Part shown: in pieces, positions 34,644-42,619 of the stretch
Layout of the letters: every line of letters starts with the position of its first letter
Numbering within the stretch: position 1 is the stretch's first letter
NCBI GenBank assembly: GCA_041652555.1
Contig: JBAZHE010000002.1
Location: 1-64,000 of the forward strand
Length of the DNA stretch: 64,000 nucleotides
Reading direction: 5' to 3'
DNA from: JBAZHE01 sp041652555
GTDB lineage: Bacteria > Patescibacteriota > Patescibacteriia > Patescibacteriales > WJLG01
Notes under the pieces: model-generated
Database searches by the model: none
Told to the model about the DNA's origin: nothing
Seen by the model: only the letters and a program-made list of their open reading frames with translations
Position numbers and translations under genes: made by a program

Positions 34644-35069
34644 ATGGATAAATTTATTAAATTTGAAATAGTTACTCCGGAGCAGACGATTCTAAAAGAA
34701 GAAATTCTTGAGGCTACTATTCCGACGGCAGAAGGGGAGATAACTATTTTGCCAAAACATTCACCACTGATTTCTTTTTTGAAGCCAGGAGTTTTGTCGT
34801 TAAAGAAAAAAGATGGGTCGCAAGATGTAGTTTTTGTGGCTGGTGGATTTTTGGAAGTTTTAAAAAACAAAGCGGTTATCTTGGCTGATACGGCTGAGCG
34901 GGCGGAAAATATTGATTTAGCTCAAGCTGAAGAGGCGAGAGCGAGAGCGGAAAAAAATATTAAGGATTTACGCCACGAGGATGCTGAACAGTTTGCTGCC
35001 ATCAGTGCTCAATTGGAACATGAATTGGCCAAGACTCGCGCCGTAAAAAAATGGCGACATCTTAAATAA
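34644..35069 (+). CDS. atpC: F-type ATP synthase subunit epsilon
   Basis: 141 residues: N-terminal beta-sandwich (EIVTPEQTILKEEILEATIPTAEGEITILPKHSPLI) and C-terminal helix pair. It is the regulatory subunit of the central stalk and the last gene of the operon. Confidence 0.95.
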   Translation: MDKFIKFEIVTPEQTILKEEILEATIPTAEGEITILPKHSPLISFLKPGVLSLKKKDGSQDVVFVAGGFLEVLKNKAVILADTAERAENIDLAQAEEARARAEKNIKDLRHEDAEQFAAISAQLEHELAKTRAVKKWRHLK

Positions 35070-35080
35070 AAAACAACGGA

Positions 35081-35188
35081 GGTGCCATAGTCCCGATAGG
35101 GCTGTGGCACCTAAAATGCAATCGTTATTTTTGAAATAATGTTTTGCAAATAGAGTGCCACAGTCCTGAGTACAGGAACTATGGCACC
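35081..35188. repeat. Pair of inverted hairpin repeats after the ATP synthase operon
   Basis: Hairpin 1 (35081-35111) has stem GGTGCCATAG.../...CTGTGGCACC. Hairpin 2 (35154-35188) has stem AGTGCCACAG.../...CTATGGCACC. Hairpin 2 resembles the reverse complement of hairpin 1, so the two form a larger inverted repeat around 42 bases of AT-rich sequence. This is the form of a REP/MITE-like intergenic element. The remaining intergenic sequence up to 35260 holds only a palindrome (35205-35220) and a terminator. Confidence 0.7.
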
Positions 35189-35204
35189 CCCAACGAGACA
35201 AAAA

Positions 35205-35220
35205 TGTTTAATATTAAACA
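35205..35220. repeat. 16-bp perfect palindrome
   Basis: TGTTTAATATTAAACA, perfectly self-complementary, between the hairpin pair and the terminator. Its function is unknown; a regulator site is possible. Confidence 0.45.
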
Positions 35221-35250
35221 AAAAATAGGCTCTTAAAAGCCTATTTTTTG
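35219..35250 (+). terminator. Terminator at the end of the ATP synthase region
   Basis: AAAAATAGGCT - CTTAA - AAGCCTATTTTTT: a strong stem with T tract, about 150 nt after atpC. Confidence 0.8.
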
Positions 35251-35266
35251 TTTTTAGACCCAGCCA

Positions 35267-35295
35267 TTGACAAAAAATTTAAAATATGCTATCTT
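35267..35295 (+). promoter_or_regulatory. Promoter of the polysaccharide region
   Basis: Perfect TTGACA at 35267-35272, 17-nt spacer, TATCTT at 35290-35295 with an extended -10 TGC. It drives the Wzz-like gene at 35334. Confidence 0.7.
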
Positions 35296-35333
35296 AATAT
35301 GATTGCTACAATATTATTATCCATTATTTTTTT

Positions 35334-36059
35334 ATGACAATACATCAATTCTTAAAAGCTCTAAATAGCAGAAAGCGCGTCGTAATACTTTTAACGGCGA
35401 TTTTTTTGTCGGCCGCAATTTTAATTTCCGCCATCCAGCCATTTAAATACGGCTCGTCTTTGACGCTTTTGACTGTGCATTCTTTTAAGGAAAATACCGA
35501 TCCGTATGTCGCTTCCAAATCAAATGAATATTTGAGCGGACTTTTGGCGCAAATTGTTTATTCCAGCTCGTTTTTTGACAGTGTTATGAATAGTGGTTAC
35601 AACATTGATAAAGACTATTTTTCCGGCAGTGATAAGAATAAAATGAAAAAATGGAGTCAAACGGTTTCCGCTAAAAGTATCGCCGACTCCGGCATGATTT
35701 CCATTAATGTTTATCACTTCGATCGCAGTCAGGCCGAAGAGATTGCTCGCGCCATCGCTTATACTTTGCAGACTAGCCATACTAGCTATCACGGTTTTGG
35801 CAAGAGCGTGGAAATAAAAATAATTGATAAACCGATTACTTCAACTTTTCCGGTGAAGCCGGATATTTTGCTTAATTTAGCCGTCGGCTTAGCCTTTGGT
35901 TTAATATTTTCTCTGTGTTTTGTATATCTTTTCCCGGAGAATAAAAAAAGAATTAAGAATTATAGAGAGGAGGCTGAAGAAGTAAAAGAAGAAATAGTTG
36001 AGCAGAAATATAATTATTTAGATTATAATAATCAAGGGAATATTAATAATTTGAGATAA
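35334..36059 (+). CDS. Wzz-like polysaccharide co-polymerase
   Basis: 241 residues with two membrane spans (about 17-37 and 185-205) around an extracytoplasmic helical domain, and a Pro-rich signature before the second span (TSTFPVKPDILLNL), as in Wzz/CapA-type chain-length proteins. There is no kinase domain. It controls chain length of exported polysaccharide together with a Wzy polymerase, consistent with the Wzy-like gene at 38704. Confidence 0.78.
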   Translation: MTIHQFLKALNSRKRVVILLTAIFLSAAILISAIQPFKYGSSLTLLTVHSFKENTDPYVASKSNEYLSGLLAQIVYSSSFFDSVMNSGYNIDKDYFSGSDKNKMKKWSQTVSAKSIADSGMISINVYHFDRSQAEEIARAIAYTLQTSHTSYHGFGKSVEIKIIDKPITSTFPVKPDILLNLAVGLAFGLIFSLCFVYLFPENKKRIKNYREEAEEVKEEIVEQKYNYLDYNNQGNINNLR

Positions 36060-36063
36060 AGAG

Positions 36064-36161
36064 TTTTGGTCGTCAGGCTCGCTGAGTTGATTTTTTCAAA
36101 ACAGCTTGCCCGAAAACCAAAAATGTTTTCTTGTAAATTGACAATTTGATTAACGAAAACA
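36064..36161 (+). promoter_or_regulatory. Two-hairpin leader upstream of the first foreign-looking gene
   Basis: Hairpin 1 (36064-36122): TTTTGGT/ACCAAAA, then GGC/GCC, GCTG/CAGC and TTGA/TCAA stacked with symmetric internal loops and a five-T loop. Hairpin 2 (36124-36161): TGTTTTC/GAAAACA enclosing AAATT/AATTT. A strong Shine-Dalgarno follows. TTGACA occurs at 36138 but no good -10 was found. This may be a structured 5' leader or part of a mobile-unit boundary. Confidence 0.45.
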
Positions 36162-36169
36162 ATTTTACT

Positions 36170-36176
36170 GAGGAGG
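36170..36176 (+). promoter_or_regulatory. Strong ribosome-binding site (GAGGAGG)
   Basis: GAGGAGG, four bases before the ATG at 36181. Nearly all genes around it lack any Shine-Dalgarno, so this site marks the gene as different. Confidence 0.85.
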
Positions 36177-36180
36177 ATGT

Positions 36181-38169
36181 ATGTTTAAGAAGGCACAGTT
36201 TTTGTCGTTTTTAGTGATCATTCTGATTGCTGGCAACGTGTCCGCTGGTACATGGCAGAGTATCTGTGAATTTTTTAAAGGAAAAAAACAGGTACAACCG
36301 GTTACAACGCAGGATAAAAAAGTTGATCCTTGCGATGGGTGTTATTACGGCAATGTCGTGGTTTTGAAACCAGGAGAATCCATTATGGACTTTGTTGTTA
36401 AACATAGTAATTGCTCGGACATTCCGGGTATTGCTATTATGGCAAAATTCAATGGGATTTCCGATGCGGTTTCTCCGATGACAGAATACAGAAATGTTAG
36501 AATTCCTACATTAAAACAGGCTGACTCAATAAGAAATATTTTGGAATTCAAACAGTCACCAAAAAAACCGAAAATAGTTTCTGATGAGCCCAAGCCGATT
36601 ATAAAGAAACCTCAACCAACAGTCCAAGAGACTAAAAAAGTTCAGCAAGTAGGCCCTTTTCATTGGAAACATCCCGGAGCTGATCCGACTATTTATAATT
36701 CTCCGGAGCAGGTGTGGGTAAAAATGAGTTTTTCTAAAAAAGAGGGAGTTCTTGATTCTCTTCAGGCAAAAGTTGAAAGAGGAGATTGTATTCTTAACTA
36801 TAAAAGTTATAAAGGCGAAGGCTGGATAGAAATGTCCGGTGGCCGTGAAATAGATATTTATGGAAAGGATGGCCGAGGGGTCTTGAATGATTTCACAAAT
36901 CTGGAATATATCGAAGGGACAATGTATGAGGTTGATTATTCACCAACTCAAATAGCCCAAATATTCAAAGCTAATAACTGCGATAACTGGTGCTGGAGAT
37001 TAGTGGATCGTCCAATTGAGCCTCCGTGCGATACGGTTCGTGCTCCTGACACAGTTCGTGTTCATGACACAACTAAGGTTGTTGAGAAAGTCCCTCAGTA
37101 TGTTGTGCCATCTGTCCCGGTTGCTCCGCCGAAAGATGAGAGAGGAATTTATGGTGAATGTTTCCTATGGACAGGGTATTACGCCCCGTTGCCGGTGATA
37201 CATCACGGTCATTTCTATCTTGGTGGAATCGGTAATGTCTTTGCGCCCATCGGGAAATTTTCCGGTCTTGGTTTGAGCCTTAAGGCCAACGGCTATGCCG
37301 GTTGGAGCCCGAGGTTTTACGACAAGAAAGGAAATCCATTTTTTGGTGATTATGCCGGCGCTTTAGTTGGTATCGGTCCGATACTTGATCTGCAAAGCAG
37401 GAGTAAAAACTTGAATAGCGGTATCAATACCAGAACAACCTTTGCTGGTAGAGTTTATTGGCAACATGATTGGTATCAGAACCAACATGATAAGTATTGG
37501 AATCGTCAAGGACCAAGGTCTTTTGCTCCGCAGTCGTTCGGGCCGGAGGTTACTTCCTATATAGCTAATTCTAATTGGACCAAGTGGGTTCAAGGATGGA
37601 TTGGCTACAGACAAGACGTAGCTTTTGTTAACGGCAATCTCTGGTATGTTTATAGAGAGGCTCATCTTAATGGTGAGAAACGAGCCCTGCAGGATGAACC
37701 GCCATGTAATAAGACGGTGATTGACTGGGGCGTGGGGGTATTTCCCTGGCCGGTTTTCAAGGGAAGTTCAACTCTTGGAATTCAACATAAGGGTGACCAT
37801 ATGTTGGAAGATAATCGTTGGGAATTTTCTCTTGGATTTAGTTTAAGAGTCAAGAAGTTTTTCTTCGGCGCTGGTGTTAAAGAAACGATTGAATCTGTGT
37901 ATAAAAACCAGAATGGAAGATCAATTTATCTTTCAATTGACTTTGATCCGACGCCAAGAAACCAGCAAAAAAAAGTTATAGTTCAAGAATCCGCTCCTAT
38001 TACCGAGGAGTTGCATGTTGATGAAAATCGTTATGTTGCCCCAGAACCAGAAGCGGATTCAGATGATGATCCATTTAGAGATTTAATCGATGATCCGAAT
38101 TCTGGTAATCAAAATCAGGAAAATTCAGCGGATTCAAATTACGTTCCGAGTATTCCATTTCAACGGTAG
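36181..38169 (+). CDS. Secreted LysM-like, DT-repeat protein with possible beta-barrel
   Basis: 662 residues. Signal peptide to about residue 22 (ends GNVSA). Residues about 55-115 read like a degenerate LysM domain (VVLKPGESIMDFVVKHSN...YRNVRIPTL). A short DT-rich run (CDTVRAPDTVRVHDTTKVV) is at about 281-300. Residues 330-600 alternate aromatic and small/polar residues in strand-like blocks (FYLGGIGNVF, LGLSLKANGYAGWSP, FAGRVYWQHDWYQ, WEFSLGFSLRVKKFFFGAGV), which suggests an outer-membrane beta-barrel or large beta-domain. No family recognised. The gene is more GC-rich than its neighbours and has GAGGAGG before the ATG. It probably came by transfer. Confidence 0.7.
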   Translation: MFKKAQFLSFLVIILIAGNVSAGTWQSICEFFKGKKQVQPVTTQDKKVDPCDGCYYGNVVVLKPGESIMDFVVKHSNCSDIPGIAIMAKFNGISDAVSPMTEYRNVRIPTLKQADSIRNILEFKQSPKKPKIVSDEPKPIIKKPQPTVQETKKVQQVGPFHWKHPGADPTIYNSPEQVWVKMSFSKKEGVLDSLQAKVERGDCILNYKSYKGEGWIEMSGGREIDIYGKDGRGVLNDFTNLEYIEGTMYEVDYSPTQIAQIFKANNCDNWCWRLVDRPIEPPCDTVRAPDTVRVHDTTKVVEKVPQYVVPSVPVAPPKDERGIYGECFLWTGYYAPLPVIHHGHFYLGGIGNVFAPIGKFSGLGLSLKANGYAGWSPRFYDKKGNPFFGDYAGALVGIGPILDLQSRSKNLNSGINTRTTFAGRVYWQHDWYQNQHDKYWNRQGPRSFAPQSFGPEVTSYIANSNWTKWVQGWIGYRQDVAFVNGNLWYVYREAHLNGEKRALQDEPPCNKTVIDWGVGVFPWPVFKGSSTLGIQHKGDHMLEDNRWEFSLGFSLRVKKFFFGAGVKETIESVYKNQNGRSIYLSIDFDPTPRNQQKKVIVQESAPITEELHVDENRYVAPEPEADSDDDPFRDLIDDPNSGNQNQENSADSNYVPSIPFQR

Positions 38170-38206
38170 TTGTATTTTTTCATTTTTTAACTAATGAGGA
38201 GGAACC

Positions 38207-38608
38207 ATGAAACGGTTCAAATCAATTCTTGCAGTTGCAGTGTTTTCGGTGATTTTCACATCACTGTCCGCCTTTTCTTTCACCCCTCCGAACGGCAATT
38301 GTGTCGGTGCCAGTACCAGTGGAACGGCTTGGATATGCACCGAAGCAATCGCGGCCGCCAATAACGATCCGGTCGTAGCGGTTATGATTGGTCCCGACAA
38401 CTGGTATTCAGCTTCCCTAAGCGGTCGTTGCTACGTTGCCAATTGCGGGTCAAAGCTTATTGCCGGAGAAGTAATCACTCTGTGTTTTCAGACAAAAAGC
38501 GGAAAGTATATCCCGTTCTGTCTGCAGGCCAGGTTTAAATTTACCGGTGCCGAAGTGATAAGCAATGGTATCGGCGGAGAGAACATTAGATTAAAAGTTT
38601 CTCCGTAA
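38207..38608 (+). CDS. Small secreted six-cysteine protein
   Basis: 133 residues: signal peptide to about residue 24 (SLSAFS), then a mature domain with six cysteines that could make three disulfides (NGNC, WIC, GRC, ANC, TLC, PFC). No family recognised. GAGGAGG precedes the ATG by five bases. One 60-base line of the gene (38281-38340) is 58% GC by hand count, against 30% for a line of the next gene (38761-38820). It is 37 nt after the larger secreted gene, with a terminator behind, so the pair looks like one imported transcription unit. Confidence 0.75.
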   Translation: MKRFKSILAVAVFSVIFTSLSAFSFTPPNGNCVGASTSGTAWICTEAIAAANNDPVVAVMIGPDNWYSASLSGRCYVANCGSKLIAGEVITLCFQTKSGKYIPFCLQARFKFTGAEVISNGIGGENIRLKVSP

Positions 38609-38619
38609 GTTCGTTCTTT

Positions 38620-38655
38620 AATGGGGTGTCTGGCTAAAACCGGCACCCTAATTTT
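38620..38655 (+). terminator. Terminator of the first secreted-gene block
   Basis: GGGGTGTCTGGC - TAAAA - CCGGCACCCT with AATTTTTTT after it; a GC-rich stem closing the two-gene block. Confidence 0.75.
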
Positions 38656-38691
38656 TTTACAAATAAACTTTTTATATATATAATTTTGTGT

Positions 38692-38697
38692 TAATAT
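38692..38697 (+). promoter_or_regulatory. Extended -10 before the Wzy-like gene
   Basis: TGT-TAATAT at 38689-38697, with six bases to the ATG at 38704. The predicted first base of the RNA is the A of the start codon, a leaderless message. Confidence 0.5.
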
Positions 38698-38703
38698 AAG
38701 CTT

Positions 38704-40110
38704 ATGAAGGCTTTAGTTAAAAATAATAATCAAATAGAAAATAGTATTAAAACCGGCTGGTGGTTCGGTTTTTTTTGGCTGGCAATTTTTATTATTGCTA
38801 TTTCTGTTTTAGCTTTGAATTTTGATATTCTCCGTTTAGCCTTGCCTTTTGTTTTTTTCTTGATTTTTTTAGTAATTCCCGAAGAATATGGATTATATGT
38901 TTTAGCATTCTTTTTACCAACAATAAATTGGAATTTTTATTATCACGGCTTGGAAATTCCTTTAATTGATCTCTTGGGACTGGCGATTTTTTCCGCTTTT
39001 GCTTTAAAAAAAGTTTATGCTAGGTTTTTTGACCGAAAAAATTTTAATCTTCGTTTGCCTCTTTTTATTCTTTTTTTACCGTTTTTAGCGGTTACTTTGA
39101 TTTCAGTTTTTTCTACTGCCATTCCTAAAGATAGCTTGTGGTATATTCTGCGTTGGATTTTATTTTTTTATTTTGTTTATTTAGTTCTACCGGTTAATAT
39201 TGTTAAACGCTCCGATGTTCTAAAAAATTCTATAGCTTGTTTGGTTTTTGGCGGCATGATTGTTGCTATTGGAGGATTTTTGACAATTTTTTCTCAAGAC
39301 TGGAATTATGAATTTGTCGGAATAATGCCGTTTAGTCTTTTTGGTTTTTTCCCTTTGGGCTCTAATCATAATTTAATAGCAGAAACGCTAGTTGTTTCAG
39401 TGGCATTCACTCAATCTCTTAAATACTGGTTAACATCTCTGCGCACCCGCCGTTTTTTAGATGTTTTAACCGTCTTTCAATTCTTGGTGGCTATCGGAAC
39501 TTTTTCTCGTGCTGTCTGGATTGCTTTTGGAGTAATGATTATTATATGTTTAATTGTTTATCGCCGGCGCATTAGTCGTACGGCTTGGGTAGGATTGTTT
39601 TTGATTTCGCTATTGGCTTCACCGATTTTTTTGTATATGTATAAATTACAGAGTGAATATTCAATCGGTGGAAGTTCTACGGAAAACAGATTAATAATGA
39701 CAGAGATTGCTTGGGATAATTTTTTAGATAAACCGTTGTTTGGCCAGGGGAGCGGAACATTTATTAATTTTATTGGTGATAGTATAAGATTTACCGCTAA
39801 ATATGGCGCTCCACTTGATTCTCACGGTGTTTGGCAGAAAATGATATTAGAGAATGGCTTATTCGGAGTTTTTACTTTTGCGTTAATTATTGGCGGGATG
39901 TTTATATTCTTTGCCAGAGCTTGGGTGAAATATGGCGCTCGTTATCCTTGGTTTCCGCCATTAATATTAGGAGTAGTTGGGATAATGGTGATGGAATTTT
40001 TTAATACTTCTTATTATAAAGGAAAACTTTGGTTGCCGGTGGCTTTTTGTTTGGTCGCTATAAATATTATAAGAATGAAAGAAAAACAAAGAAAATATGC
40101 TAAAAAATAA
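38704..40110 (+). CDS. O-antigen polymerase/ligase-like membrane protein (Wzy_C)
   Basis: 468 residues with about 10-12 membrane spans and the external loop signature near residues 335-380 (ENRLIMTEIAWDNFLDKPLFGQGSGTF...DSHGVWQKMILENG). It probably polymerises or transfers the surface polysaccharide whose length the Wzz-like protein controls. It overlaps the next gene by 14 bp, so coupled translation with the glycosyltransferases is likely. Confidence 0.85.
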   Translation: MKALVKNNNQIENSIKTGWWFGFFWLAIFIIAISVLALNFDILRLALPFVFFLIFLVIPEEYGLYVLAFFLPTINWNFYYHGLEIPLIDLLGLAIFSAFALKKVYARFFDRKNFNLRLPLFILFLPFLAVTLISVFSTAIPKDSLWYILRWILFFYFVYLVLPVNIVKRSDVLKNSIACLVFGGMIVAIGGFLTIFSQDWNYEFVGIMPFSLFGFFPLGSNHNLIAETLVVSVAFTQSLKYWLTSLRTRRFLDVLTVFQFLVAIGTFSRAVWIAFGVMIIICLIVYRRRISRTAWVGLFLISLLASPIFLYMYKLQSEYSIGGSSTENRLIMTEIAWDNFLDKPLFGQGSGTFINFIGDSIRFTAKYGAPLDSHGVWQKMILENGLFGVFTFALIIGGMFIFFARAWVKYGARYPWFPPLILGVVGIMVMEFFNTSYYKGKLWLPVAFCLVAINIIRMKEKQRKYAKK

Positions 40111-41185
40111 AATAATTCATATCATTCCGACTTTGTCTGGCGGTGGCGCCGAAAGACTGGTTATTGATTTGGCAGAATTTATTGATAAAGATAAATTTGA
40201 AGTTTCAATTATTTGCCTGAAAAAGGGCGGAGTTTTAGAGACTGAATTAAAAGAAAAAAATATTCCTTGTTATTTTATCAGTAATGGAAAATGGCCGTTG
40301 TTTTTATCATTTTTTAAACTAGTAGTGGTTATAAAAAAAATTTCTCCGAATATTGTGCATACGCATCTTTTTGGTGGTGATTTTTATGGTTGTTTAGCGA
40401 CGCGTCTAGCCGGTGTAAAAAATATTATTTCTACTGAGCATAATCTTAATTTTTCTGAAGGATTTTTGAAACTTTTTTTGAAAAGATTAACCGCTGGTTT
40501 AATTAAAGAGATTGTTGTGGTTTCGGAGTCTGTTAAAAAATATTTAATAGAAAAAGGTGGAATAAAAAAAGAAAAAATTACCGTTATTTACAATGGTGTA
40601 AAAGTTGATAAATTTTTAAAGTCAGAAAAAAATTATTCTTGTCAAGATAGAGAATTTGTTATCGGATCAGTCGGGCGATTAGAAAAGCAAAAGGGCTACG
40701 ACATTTTATTAGAAGCTGTTTCTAGAATTAAAGAGCTAATAAAATGTTTGATTGCCGGTGATGGCAGTGAAAAAGAAAGTCTAGAAAAAAAAATTAAAGA
40801 GCTCGGTCTGAATAATAGAGTGCAACTACTTGGTTGGCAAAAAAATGTTTCTGGTTTTTTGAATGATTTGGATGTTTTTGTTTTGCCGTCCCGCTGGGAA
40901 GGTTTTGGTATTGTTGTTTTAGAGGCTGGTTTGGCTGGTTTGCCGGTGATTGGCAGTCGAGTCGATGGTATTGAGGAAATAATTAAAGACGGCGAAAATG
41001 GGCTGTTGTTTGATTCTGAAAATGTTGATGATTTGGCGGCTAAAATTTTGGATTTAAAAAATAACGAGACAGAACGGGCGCGGCTGGGAAAAAATATTCA
41101 GAAAAAAATCGTGAAAAATTTTGATATTAGAAAAATTGTCAAAGAGTATGAGAAATTATATTTTAGTATGATTAATAAAATATGA
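40097..41185 (+). CDS. Glycosyltransferase family 4
   Basis: 362 residues with GT-B fold. N-terminal glycine-rich loop is PTLSGGGAERLVIDLA; the C-terminal donor site has GSVGRLEKQKGYDILLEA and the EX7E-type segment PSRWEGFGIVVLEA. It adds a sugar to a membrane glycan; donor and acceptor are unknown. It overlaps both neighbours (14 bp before, 4 bp after). Confidence 0.92.
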   Translation: MLKNKIIHIIPTLSGGGAERLVIDLAEFIDKDKFEVSIICLKKGGVLETELKEKNIPCYFISNGKWPLFLSFFKLVVVIKKISPNIVHTHLFGGDFYGCLATRLAGVKNIISTEHNLNFSEGFLKLFLKRLTAGLIKEIVVVSESVKKYLIEKGGIKKEKITVIYNGVKVDKFLKSEKNYSCQDREFVIGSVGRLEKQKGYDILLEAVSRIKELIKCLIAGDGSEKESLEKKIKELGLNNRVQLLGWQKNVSGFLNDLDVFVLPSRWEGFGIVVLEAGLAGLPVIGSRVDGIEEIIKDGENGLLFDSENVDDLAAKILDLKNNETERARLGKNIQKKIVKNFDIRKIVKEYEKLYFSMINKI

Positions 41186-42399
41186 AAATCCTTCTCATAA
41201 ATAATTATCATTTTTTACGTGATGGTGCTGCTCGCGCTTATTTTAGCATGGCTGAAATTTTGGAAGACCATGGCCATGAAGTCGCTTTTTTTTCTACTAA
41301 AAATGATAAAAATATTCCAACCAAATGGGATAAATATTTTGTTAATGCACCAGATTTTTCTAATCCGTCTCTAGGATTTTTTGATAAGATAAAAATTATT
41401 GGCAATATTTTTTATAATTGGCAGGCTAAAAATAATTTAAAAAAAATAATTAAAGAATTTAAGCCGGATATTGCGCATTTACATAATATTTACCATCATA
41501 TTTCCCCATCTATTATTAGTGTTTTGAAAAAAAATAAAATTAAGATGGCAATGACTTTGCATGATTATAAATTGGTCTGCCCGAATTATAATTTGTTTAT
41601 TCGCGGAAAAATTTGGGAGGGGAGCGGACCTGATAAATATTGGCGTTGTGTTACTGATAAGTGTGTTAAAAATTCTTATTTAAAAAGTTTAGTTTGTACG
41701 GGCGAGGCTTATTGGCACAAAGCTTTAGGGGTTTACAAAAAAATTGATGGTTTTATTTCCCCTAGTTATTTTTTGATAAAAAAATTTAAAGAATTTGGAT
41801 TTAAAGAAAAAATTAATTATTTACCAAATCCTTTTATTTGGGAAAAGAAAAATTTTTCCGCAGAAATGTCGGAGAAGTATATTTTGTATTATGGACGTTT
41901 GAGTGAGGAGAAAGGAGTTGGCGATTTGCTTGCGGCCCATGCTAAGCTTCCTGAAAAATTAAAATTAAAAATTGTTGGCGCTGGACCACTTGCCGATAGT
42001 TTAAAATTAGAGGTAGCCAGAAAAAAAATTCTTGGTGTAGATTTTTTAGGACACCTGGAAAATGAGTCATTGCAAAAAATTATCGCCAGAGCGGAGTTTG
42101 TTGTCGTGCCTTCGCGCTGGTATGAGAACGCTCCTTATTCTGTTATTGAATCTTTGGCGCTCGGGAAAATAGTTCTTGCTTCTCGCCTTGGAGGTTTGGT
42201 AGAGTTAATTAAAGATGGTCAGAACGGTTTTTCTTTTGAGGCTGGAAACATTAATGATTTGGTTTCTAAGATGAGATATCTAATAGATCATCCAGAGTTA
42301 AAAGAAAAAATTAAGCCGGTGGCGATTGCTTCTGTAGAAATTAACTCGCCAGTGGAATATTATTTAAGATTAATGGAAATTTATAAAAAAATTATTTAA
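41182..42399 (+). CDS. Glycosyltransferase family 4
   Basis: 405 residues with GT-B fold. Typical phrases are AHLHNIYHHISPSII, TLHDYKLVCPNYNLF, GRLSEEKGVGDLLAA and PSRWYENAPYSVIESLALG (the acidic pair E...E). The ATGA overlap with the preceding gene indicates coupling. It ends the polysaccharide operon before a repeat-rich intergenic stretch. Confidence 0.92.
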   Translation: MKILLINNYHFLRDGAARAYFSMAEILEDHGHEVAFFSTKNDKNIPTKWDKYFVNAPDFSNPSLGFFDKIKIIGNIFYNWQAKNNLKKIIKEFKPDIAHLHNIYHHISPSIISVLKKNKIKMAMTLHDYKLVCPNYNLFIRGKIWEGSGPDKYWRCVTDKCVKNSYLKSLVCTGEAYWHKALGVYKKIDGFISPSYFLIKKFKEFGFKEKINYLPNPFIWEKKNFSAEMSEKYILYYGRLSEEKGVGDLLAAHAKLPEKLKLKIVGAGPLADSLKLEVARKKILGVDFLGHLENESLQKIIARAEFVVVPSRWYENAPYSVIESLALGKIVLASRLGGLVELIKDGQNGFSFEAGNINDLVSKMRYLIDHPELKEKIKPVAIASVEINSPVEYYLRLMEIYKKII

Positions 42400-42419
42400 A
42401 ATTAGCCCCCTCTAGAAAC

Positions 42420-42495
42420 CTGCCTGCCGGTAGGCAGAGAGAGTGTGGTCGGACCCAACGGGTCGCCCTTGGCGTACCCCGAGACGGAGTGTGTT
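42420..42495. repeat. Intergenic REP-like repeats, left arm of an inverted pair
   Basis: Contains the palindrome-like CTGCCTGCCGGTAGGCAG (42420-42437), a small GACCC-AAC-GGGTC hairpin and, at 42474-42495, a 22-base arm starting GTACCCCGAGAC whose reverse complement recurs at 43910-43930 with one mismatch and one gap. The rest of the intergenic region up to 42619 holds only the next promoter. Confidence 0.65.
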
Positions 42496-42553
42496 GTTAT
42501 ATTTTGGCTTATAATGGCCATTTTTTTGTATAAACAAATAGTTGGTAAAACTA

Positions 42554-42582
42554 TTGACAGTTGTTTGATTTTGTGCTAACAT
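42554..42582 (+). promoter_or_regulatory. Promoter of the anchored propeller/TIG gene
   Basis: Perfect TTGACA at 42554-42559, 17-nt spacer, TAACAT at 42577-42582 with extended -10 TGC. Confidence 0.75.
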
Positions 42583-42619
42583 AACATGATAATTTAAAAA
42601 AATTAAATATCTAAAAAAT

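Noticed and set aside
36064..36122. Integron attC-like site upstream of the first secreted gene
   Set aside because: The imperfect hairpin has the general shape, but its ends are TTTTGGT/ACCAAAA, without the GTTRRRY/RYYYAAC core sites, and no integrase gene is present.
38191..38400. Minus-strand gene opposite the six-cysteine protein
   Set aside because: It is an open frame caused by the GC-richer coding strand of the 38207 gene, which has the signal peptide, ribosome site and terminator.
42404..42480. tRNA or small RNA in the intergenic repeat region
   Set aside because: The hairpins are palindromic REP-type repeats; no cloverleaf or recognised RNA family fits.
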